Shown here: positions 15,252-20,532 of the stretch, one piece after another
Position numbering within the stretch: the first letter of the stretch is position 1
Layout of the letters: each line of letters starts with the position of its first letter
Assembly: GCA_937875275.1 (NCBI GenBank)
Contig: CALNCC010000048.1
Span: forward strand, 1-20,532
DNA: 20,532 nucleotides
Direction: 5' to 3'
Source of the DNA: an uncultured Dysgonomonas sp.
Lineage (GTDB): Bacteria; Bacteroidota; Bacteroidia; Bacteroidales; Dysgonomonadaceae
Made by a program: the position numbers and the translations under genes
The notes under the pieces: generated by a model
What the model saw: only the letters and a program-made list of their open reading frames with translations
The model's database searches: none
What the model was told of the DNA's origin: nothing

Positions 15252-16013
15252 ATGAGTGTGAGCAAGGCTAAACAAAAATATATACGTTCGCTGAAAGAGA
15301 AGAAGTTCCGAAACGAGCATGGCGTATTCGTGGCAGAGGGGTATAAAATCGTCTCCGAACTGTTGGCGGTATATCCGTGCAAGTTGTTGGTGGCAACACA
15401 AGATTTCATTGACAATAATAAGAATATTATCAATGTAGAAGAACTTGTTGTGGTATCGGATGATGAATTGACGAAAGTCAGTTTTTTGCAATCTCCTCAG
15501 CAGGTATTGGCTATTTTCGTACAACCACAAGATATCCTCAGCTTCGACCCCGACAAGGAGCTCATACTTGTGTTAGACTGCGTGCAAGATCCCGGTAATA
15601 TGGGTACGATAATGCGCCTTGCCGACTGGTATGGAATAAACCACATCGTATGTTCGCGCGATTCGGCAGATATCTATAATCCCAAAACGGTGCAAGCCAC
15701 GATGGGAGCAATTGCCCGGGTGAGGGTTCACTACACCGACCTGCAAGAATTGTTATCGAAATACAAAGACACACCGATATATGGAACGTTTTTGGATGGA
15801 GGAAATATGTACGAACAGCCGTTGTCCCCGAATGGAATCATCGTGATGGGAAATGAAGGTAAAGGCATAAGCCCCGAAATAGAACGGTGGGTAACCAACA
15901 AATTGTTTATCCCCAATTACCCGCCCGAAAGAGCGACATCCGAATCGCTCAATGTTGCTATTGCCACAGGGATCATCTGTGCCGAATTTCGCCGCCGAAG
16001 TTTATTGCACTAA
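15252..16013 (+). CDS. SpoU/TrmH (SPOUT) family RNA methyltransferase
   Basis: The product has 253 residues. An N-terminal substrate-binding domain (about 1-95, with FVAEGYKIVSELL, typical of the RlmB/TsnR type) precedes a SPOUT knot domain. The three SpoU motifs are present: motif 1 LVLDCVQDPGNMGTIMR (106-122) with the conserved Asn and Arg, motif 2 IVMGNEGKGIS (197-207) with the catalytic-type Asn-Glu-Gly, and motif 3 IPNYPPERATSESLNVAIA (220-238). It should 2'-O-methylate a ribose in rRNA using SAM, in the cytoplasm. The exact nucleotide is unknown. Its last 12 bp overlap the 3' end of the convergent ATP-grasp-like gene. Confidence 0.88.
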   Translation: MSVSKAKQKYIRSLKEKKFRNEHGVFVAEGYKIVSELLAVYPCKLLVATQDFIDNNKNIINVEELVVVSDDELTKVSFLQSPQQVLAIFVQPQDILSFDPDKELILVLDCVQDPGNMGTIMRLADWYGINHIVCSRDSADIYNPKTVQATMGAIARVRVHYTDLQELLSKYKDTPIYGTFLDGGNMYEQPLSPNGIIVMGNEGKGISPEIERWVTNKLFIPNYPPERATSESLNVAIATGIICAEFRRRSLLH

Positions 16014-17186
16014 GGCATAAGCACTAAAACGGCTCGATTGGTAGATCGGGCACAAAGGGAAGTAGCCCGATTTCACCTTTCCTCCGTCAATCACAAGCGG
16101 ATATTGCGCTGTCAGTTGCTGATGTTTTTGATAGACCAGCCCATCAGTTGTGCCAAAGTCGAGATAGAAATACCCCGATGATGATGGCGATATGTAGTTT
16201 CGGTACAGGCACAAACTCAGATAGCCCATATTGTAACGCATATTCACTTCGAGGCAAGGATGCAAAACACAACCTCCCCCGTTATTGACATATATCATCA
16301 TATCCACGCCTATGCAGCCTTTATAAACAGAAGCACATTCTCTCACCAATATCGCCTGCAACGATTCTTGTACACGCATCAGTTGGTCTTGAGGAATCAT
16401 ATCGGTCAACTGCTTTTCAATCTCCGTCTGTGCCATAAGGCTATTGGATAGGTAGCCCCCTTTCTCGTTAGTCTGAAACAATGAGTAACCGACGAAAACG
16501 ACATGCCCCATCCCGTCGGAAAGAAATTCCATAGCAAAATCAATCTTCTTGTCCAAGACTTTCTCTATCGACACCGACTTCTGCTTTTTCAGAGTGCCGT
16601 GCAGTATTTGATTTTCCGTTCTCGTCAATCCCGTTTCGGGTAACCACAGCAGACCTCTTCCCGACGATGAATAGGGCGCTTTTGAGACATATCGTCCTGC
16701 GGATTGATCGAGGAACTGATTGATTTCCTCCAACGAATGAAAAACATGTGGTTGTATATCAGCTTCTATATAGGTATGCTGATGGCATATTTCCGCCAAG
16801 CAGTCGCGTGCAAACAAACGGCTGTTGAGATAAACCAATTTGTCGTTCCATGCAGAAAACCGCAAGCTGATATTATGTGCTTGATTCAATTCTTCGAAAT
16901 AATGGATAGTCTGAGGACTAACACCCCACAGCATCACTTCTTCGTCAGACAGAGAGCCGATTTCTTTTTCCGATATTGGAGATACACGAAAGCCTATCTT
17001 ATCCAAAACCGCCAAAAAATCATCACTCAACACCCTGTCCACCCACACGCCGTCTCCCTCTTGAGCATACCATGCCGGCAAAAAGCTCAATTCGCTTTGC
17101 ATCAAAACCACATTAGCCGGTGGCGTATAGTAAGGAGAACCATTGAGAACAGCGGTTTCGTGTCCGGGATTGAAATAGTGAATCAT
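16002..17186 (-). CDS. ATP-grasp-like protein of unknown function
   Basis: The product has 394 residues from ATG 17186. I prefer this start because the upstream in-frame ATG (17210) lies inside the predicted -7 element. The N-terminus reads MIHYFNPGHETAV, which I associate with an uncharacterised Bacteroidota family. Further in, VSKAPYSSSGRGLLW (167-181) looks like the ATP-binding lysine and flexible loop of ATP-grasp enzymes. EKVLDKKIDFAMEF (208-221) follows, then GVDMMIY (293-299), and LEVNMRYNMG (312-321) resembles the C-terminal Glu-x-Asn metal ligands. That order suggests a carboxylate-amine or related ligase in the cytoplasm; substrate and pathway are unknown. It is monocistronic, and its end overlaps the methyltransferase end. 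Confidence 0.65.
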   Translation of the reverse strand: MIHYFNPGHETAVLNGSPYYTPPANVVLMQSELSFLPAWYAQEGDGVWVDRVLSDDFLAVLDKIGFRVSPISEKEIGSLSDEEVMLWGVSPQTIHYFEELNQAHNISLRFSAWNDKLVYLNSRLFARDCLAEICHQHTYIEADIQPHVFHSLEEINQFLDQSAGRYVSKAPYSSSGRGLLWLPETGLTRTENQILHGTLKKQKSVSIEKVLDKKIDFAMEFLSDGMGHVVFVGYSLFQTNEKGGYLSNSLMAQTEIEKQLTDMIPQDQLMRVQESLQAILVRECASVYKGCIGVDMMIYVNNGGGCVLHPCLEVNMRYNMGYLSLCLYRNYISPSSSGYFYLDFGTTDGLVYQKHQQLTAQYPLVIDGGKVKSGYFPLCPIYQSSRFSAYALVQ

Positions 17187-17207
17187 TGCTACATTTCGTT
17201 TCAGACA

Positions 17208-17215
17208 CAAAGATA
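17208..17215 (-). promoter_or_regulatory. -7 element of the ATP-grasp-like gene
   Basis: The minus strand reads TATCTTTG, an exact TAnnTTTG match, 21 bp before ATG 17186. It overlaps the alternative ATG at 17210, which argues against that start. The -33 region has no clear TTTG. Confidence 0.5.
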
Positions 17216-17255
17216 CATTTTATTCACGCAATTTTATATCTATGCTGCACCAAGC

Positions 17256-17289
17256 AAAAAAAACAAGGCCACACCCATGTGCAGCCTTG
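17256..17289 (-). terminator. Rho-independent terminator of the kdu operon
   Basis: Read on the minus strand, a 6-bp outer stem (CAAGGC/GCCTTG, 17264-17269 and 17284-17289) is stacked on an inner 4-bp stem (CACA/TGTG) with a CCCA-complement loop and a 2-nt bulge. It is followed by eight T residues (the eight A's at 17256-17263). It lies 95 bp after the KduI stop and before the promoter of the next minus-strand gene. Confidence 0.8.
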
Positions 17290-17383
17290 CTTCCTATATT
17301 TGTCAAACCGACCTGTTATACACCTTGTTCCGAAAGTTTTCCGAAAAGATTATAAAGAATTAATCAACGAATAAGCTTTCAGG

Positions 17384-18286
17384 CTATTTTAGTTCTGTCG
17401 GGCTTATTTTGTCCATATCACCATAATCAAGATTTTCGCCGGCCATTCCCCAGATAAACATATAATTGCTTGTTCCGGCACCCGAATGTACTGACCACTC
17501 AGGAGATAGTACAGCTTGCTCGTTGTGTATCCATATATGGCGAGTTTCTTGTGGTTGACCTAAATAATGGCATACAGCTTGTCCCTTAGGTACTTCGAAG
17601 TAAAAATATGTCTCCATGCGTCGGTCGTGAATATGAGCCGGCATAGTATTCCATACACTTCCCGGTTTCAATTCGGTCAATCCCATTTGCAGTTGACATA
17701 TCTGCACCGTTTCTTTTACTATCAATTGATTTATTACCCTTGCATTCGACTCCTCTAAAGAGCCGGCATTGATAATATTTGCATCGGCTAATGTTATGTG
17801 TTTCGTTGGATATGATGTGTGAGCAGTAGCCGAGTTGAAATAAAATTTGGCGGGTTCATCTGCCGAATCCGATGAAAATATCACTTCGTGATCTCCTGAC
17901 CCTACATAAAGAGCCTCTTTAAACTTGAGTGTATATTCTTTATTGCCAACTTTAACTTTGCCTGTGCCCCCCACATTTATAATACCAAGCTCTCTGCGAT
18001 GAAGAAAATTAGGAGCTTTCAACGGATCTATGGTGCTGAGCTGGAGTGAGCGTGCAACTGGCATTGCGCCACCTACAATAAAACGGTCATACATCGTATA
18101 AACCATATTTATTTTATTGTCAGTAAAGATCGTCGGTATATGAAATTCTTTACGCAGTTTTTCGGTATCATATCCTTTTACATCTTCAGGATGATGAGCA
18201 TATCTTACCTCATAATTGATGTGGCTCTGTGCTTTTACAAACATAAATGACAAACTTAATATAAATAATAAACCTAATTTTTTCAT
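17384..18286 (-). CDS. kduI: KduI, 5-dehydro-4-deoxy-D-glucuronate isomerase, with a signal peptide
   Basis: KduI converts 5-keto-4-deoxyuronate, from unsaturated uronates released by pectin or glycosaminoglycan lyases, to 3-deoxy-D-glycero-2,5-hexodiulosonate. The cupin zinc site is intact: H218 and H220 (PAHIH), E225 (RRME) and H267 (EWSVHS). All are offset by exactly 22 residues from the E. coli positions 196, 198, 203 and 245 as I recall them. The extra residues are a textbook Sec signal peptide: MKK, hydrophobic core, V-K-A before Gln20. The protein has 300 residues against about 280 in cytoplasmic KduI, so this form should be periplasmic. An internal Met15 could initiate a cytoplasmic form. 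The start lies 6 bp after the permease stop. It is the last gene before the terminator. Confidence 0.9.
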   Translation of the reverse strand: MKKLGLLFILSLSFMFVKAQSHINYEVRYAHHPEDVKGYDTEKLRKEFHIPTIFTDNKINMVYTMYDRFIVGGAMPVARSLQLSTIDPLKAPNFLHRRELGIINVGGTGKVKVGNKEYTLKFKEALYVGSGDHEVIFSSDSADEPAKFYFNSATAHTSYPTKHITLADANIINAGSLEESNARVINQLIVKETVQICQLQMGLTELKPGSVWNTMPAHIHDRRMETYFYFEVPKGQAVCHYLGQPQETRHIWIHNEQAVLSPEWSVHSGAGTSNYMFIWGMAGENLDYGDMDKISPTELK

Positions 18287-18292
18287 GTTTTT

Positions 18293-19699
18293 TTATTTTA
18301 CGGGTTCTGTAAATTTTGATTCTTTAATTATACGTATTCTATTCCAGATCATTAATGTCAGAGTTATTGCTCCAAGTATAATAGGACCAACGATTTTCAT
18401 ATTTGCCGTCAGATGGTATATACTCCAGCATAGTGGGCTTGATGCAAAATCGAGAGATGCAGCCTCAGTGAAGCCATCAGGAATCCTTACCGCAGCATCA
18501 TTTGTTCGGGCAAATACATCTTGAGCAGCTAAGGAAAATACTGGAGCTAAATTGGTAACTAGATAAACCCCTCCGACAATTATGATGATTCCTATAATAA
18601 ACGTTTTAAATACATTGCCCTTTGTTATGGGAAGAATTAGCGGAAATAGGTAGAACATTCCGGCAAGCGAAGCCAATGGCAAAAACTGATTGCCGGGAAG
18701 AATGACCGAAAGAAATATAGTTGCCGGTATAAGCAACAATGAAACGACTAATGTCGCTGGATGACCAATAACCAACGCCGGGCTCATTCCGATATAAAGA
18801 CCTGTGCTGTTCTTAAATTTCTTTTTGATCATTTCTTTCGTCGCATCAGATATTGGCAACAATCCCTCGATAAAGAGTCCTGTAATGCGAGGGATAAGTT
18901 CCATAACAGCTCCCATCTGAACACCTAACATCAATATCAACGGTAAATCATATTGGGCAAGTATACCTATACCGCATCCCACTATGACGCCTAAGAACAA
19001 TGGCTCTCCTAATAGACCAAACTTCTTTTTCATCCCTTCGGCATCAATATTTATTTTATTGATACCCGGTATAAGATCTAATCCCTTGTTCAGTATCAAG
19101 GCTATGGGAGCTAGTCCTCCACAGAATGGCTGGGGAATGGAGATACCATCCATCTTGTCATAAAACTTCTGGAAACGAGGTGCCATCCAATCGGCTATAA
19201 TCAGGGTTATGATGTAACATATAATTGCAGCAAAGAAGCCCCACCATATACTATCTGTCGCATAATATGCCAAAGCACCCACAAATGCAAAGTGCCAATA
19301 ATTCCAAAGGTCAATATTTACTGTTTTTGTAGTTTTCGTCAATAGCATCAGCAGGTTTACGCCTAAACATACGGGAATAACAAATGCTCCTATCGATGTT
19401 TCGTAGGCGATGCGTGCCGCTGCCGGCCAACCCAAATCGAATATCTTGAGTTGAAGATCGTAGACTTCCACAACTTTACTTAATGCCGGACCAAGAGCAC
19501 TGGTTAATAGTGCTGTAATAATAGAAAGCCCGATGAAACCGACACCAACTAAAAGTCCACTTTTTACGGCTTTTCCCAATTTGACACCGATACAAATACC
19601 TAAGATTGTGAATAGTATTGGCATCATCACAGGAGCACCCAAGCCTATTATATAGCTGAAAGCAGACTCGATATATTGTCCGAATGATTCTATGTTCAT
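18293..19699 (-). CDS. GatC-type PTS EIIC permease (galactitol family)
   Basis: The product has 468 residues with about 10-12 hydrophobic segments. It resembles E. coli GatC along its length: GVGFIGLSII near the N-terminus, NIDLWNYWHFAFVGAL, a central GLLGEPLFLGVIVGCGIGILAQYD, GMSPALVIGHPA, and VILPGNQFLPLASLAG. EIIC proteins form the sugar channel of the phosphotransferase system and normally act with EIIA and EIIB. None of these is fused to it or encoded beside it in the window, and the phosphotransferase system is uncommon in Bacteroidota. Flanked by kduI (6 bp) and a KduD-like SDR (12 bp), it most likely imports a keto-deoxy-uronate intermediate, with or without phosphorylation. The EIIC family is clear; the substrate is inferred. 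Confidence 0.85.
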   Translation of the reverse strand: MNIESFGQYIESAFSYIIGLGAPVMMPILFTILGICIGVKLGKAVKSGLLVGVGFIGLSIITALLTSALGPALSKVVEVYDLQLKIFDLGWPAAARIAYETSIGAFVIPVCLGVNLLMLLTKTTKTVNIDLWNYWHFAFVGALAYYATDSIWWGFFAAIICYIITLIIADWMAPRFQKFYDKMDGISIPQPFCGGLAPIALILNKGLDLIPGINKINIDAEGMKKKFGLLGEPLFLGVIVGCGIGILAQYDLPLILMLGVQMGAVMELIPRITGLFIEGLLPISDATKEMIKKKFKNSTGLYIGMSPALVIGHPATLVVSLLLIPATIFLSVILPGNQFLPLASLAGMFYLFPLILPITKGNVFKTFIIGIIIIVGGVYLVTNLAPVFSLAAQDVFARTNDAAVRIPDGFTEAASLDFASSPLCWSIYHLTANMKIVGPIILGAITLTLMIWNRIRIIKESKFTEPVK

Positions 19700-19711
19700 T
19701 GTGCTTGTTTC

Positions 19712-20509
19712 TTATTTAGGTTGTTTGCCAATATATGCCAATATGCCACCATCAACATATAGAATGTGTCCATTGACAAAGTCTGAAGCCTTTGACGCCA
19801 AAAATACAACCGGGCCTTCCAAATCTTCCGGATTACCCCAACGTGCAGCCGGAGTTTTGGATATAATGAAAGAATCGAAAGGATGAGGCGATCCATCTGC
19901 TTGCTTTTCTCTCAAGGGAGCTGTCTGTGGAGTCGCAATATATCCGGGTCCTATGCCGTTTACTTGAATATTGTGTTCAGCCCAATCGCAAGCCAAATTT
20001 TTAGTCAGCATTTTCAGCCCTCCTTTGGCGGCGGCATAGGCTGCAACGGTTTCGCGTCCAAGTTCACTCATCATCGAGCAGATATTGATTATTTTTCCAG
20101 CCCCTTTTCTCATCATACCGGGAACAACAGCCTTCGATACTATAAATGGACCAATGAGGTCGATGTCAATAACTTCCTTAAAGTCTTCAACACTCATTTC
20201 CAATGTTGGAATACGTTTGATGATTCCCGCATTATTTACCAATATATCTATATCTCCATACTTCGATGCAACATCTGCGACCATTGCTTTCACGTCCTCT
20301 TCTTTGGTTACGTCGCACTGATAACCATAGGCGATGATTCCTTCTTTTTTGTATTGTTTTTCAGCTTCGGCAATCATTTCTATACGGCGTGCATTGAATA
20401 TTATAGTAGCTCCTGCTTTTCCTAACGCCGTAGCCATCGACATTCCTATACCGTAGGTTGCCCCTGTAACAAGGGCTATTTTACCATTTAAAGAAAATAA
20501 GTCTTTCAT
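19712..20509 (-). CDS. KduD/gluconate 5-dehydrogenase-like SDR oxidoreductase
   Basis: This is a classical short-chain dehydrogenase of 265 residues. The cofactor loop TGATYGIG is at 15-22, NNAG at 92-95, and the catalytic residues are S145, Y158 and K162 (Y-x-x-x-K). The segment GIGPGYIATPQTAPLRE followed by HPFDSFIISKTPAARWG is the pattern of the group annotated gluconate 5-dehydrogenase, which is close to KduD. Next to kduI the expected reaction is NAD(P)H-dependent reduction of 3-deoxy-D-glycero-2,5-hexodiulosonate to 2-keto-3-deoxy-D-gluconate in the cytoplasm. There is no signal peptide, in contrast to its KduI partner. It is 12 bp upstream of the permease. Only 23 bp remain before the window edge, so its promoter or an upstream operon partner is not visible. 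Confidence 0.85.
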   Translation of the reverse strand: MKDLFSLNGKIALVTGATYGIGMSMATALGKAGATIIFNARRIEMIAEAEKQYKKEGIIAYGYQCDVTKEEDVKAMVADVASKYGDIDILVNNAGIIKRIPTLEMSVEDFKEVIDIDLIGPFIVSKAVVPGMMRKGAGKIINICSMMSELGRETVAAYAAAKGGLKMLTKNLACDWAEHNIQVNGIGPGYIATPQTAPLREKQADGSPHPFDSFIISKTPAARWGNPEDLEGPVVFLASKASDFVNGHILYVDGGILAYIGKQPK

Positions 20510-20532
20510 GTTTTTATTTTTTTCTTGATGTC

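Noticed and set aside
16704..17363. Plus-strand ORF of 219 codons opposite the ATP-grasp-like gene
   Set aside because: It lies antisense to a gene with coherent motifs, runs past that gene's promoter into the kdu terminator, and its translation has no recognisable domain or composition typical of a real protein.

Overview
The window reads as chromosomal DNA of a Bacteroidota bacterium, most likely of the order Bacteroidales (a Dysgonomonas- or Parabacteroides-like genome would fit; genus is a guess). Support comes from several features: family content (Porin_O_P porin, DUF3943 protein, lipoprotein-type TamA/TamL, TonB receptor); signal peptides ending in Ala or Gly before Gln; A/T-rich leaders without clear Shine-Dalgarno sites; and several matches to the Bacteroidota -7 element TAnnTTTG just upstream of starts. 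There are no tRNA or rRNA genes, IS elements, CRISPR arrays or phage genes.

Layout, left to right. (1) 1-188: tail of an S41 protease, then a Spy/CpxP-like periplasmic protein closed by a perfect palindromic terminator. (2) 920-4444, plus strand, tightly packed: uridine phosphorylase, a SanA/YdcF-type membrane protein that has lost its catalytic core, a Porin_O_P porin, and a protoporphyrinogen-oxidase-like flavoenzyme broken by a -1 frameshift at an A_AAA_AAG heptamer. (3) 9160-4452, minus strand: TonB-dependent receptor, MFS transporter and HemN, overlapping or closely spaced, behind a promoter whose -33 box lies in an inverted repeat. HemN converges on the flavoenzyme with 7 bp between them. 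(4) 14732-9263, minus strand: TamL, a GT4 glycosyltransferase, a DUF3943 envelope protein and a GNAT acetyltransferase. (5) 14831-16013, plus strand: VOC-fold protein and SpoU rRNA methyltransferase, divergent from tamL with interleaved promoters. (6) 17186-16002, minus strand: an ATP-grasp-like protein of unknown function. (7) 20509-17384, minus strand: a KduD-like SDR, a GatC-type PTS EIIC permease and KduI, ended by a strong terminator at 17256-17289.

The two most interesting systems are blocks 7 and 3. In block 7, KduI carries a Sec signal peptide that the family normally lacks. The simplest model is that 5-keto-4-deoxyuronate is isomerised in the periplasm, the product crosses the inner membrane through an EIIC-type permease with no EIIA/EIIB visible here, and the SDR reduces it in the cytoplasm to 2-keto-3-deoxygluconate. 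In block 3, a TonB receptor, an inner-membrane MFS carrier, HemN and a convergent PPO-like enzyme together suggest uptake of an exogenous porphyrin(ogen) or iron-porphyrin precursor and its conversion towards protoporphyrin. Both models are inference from family and context.
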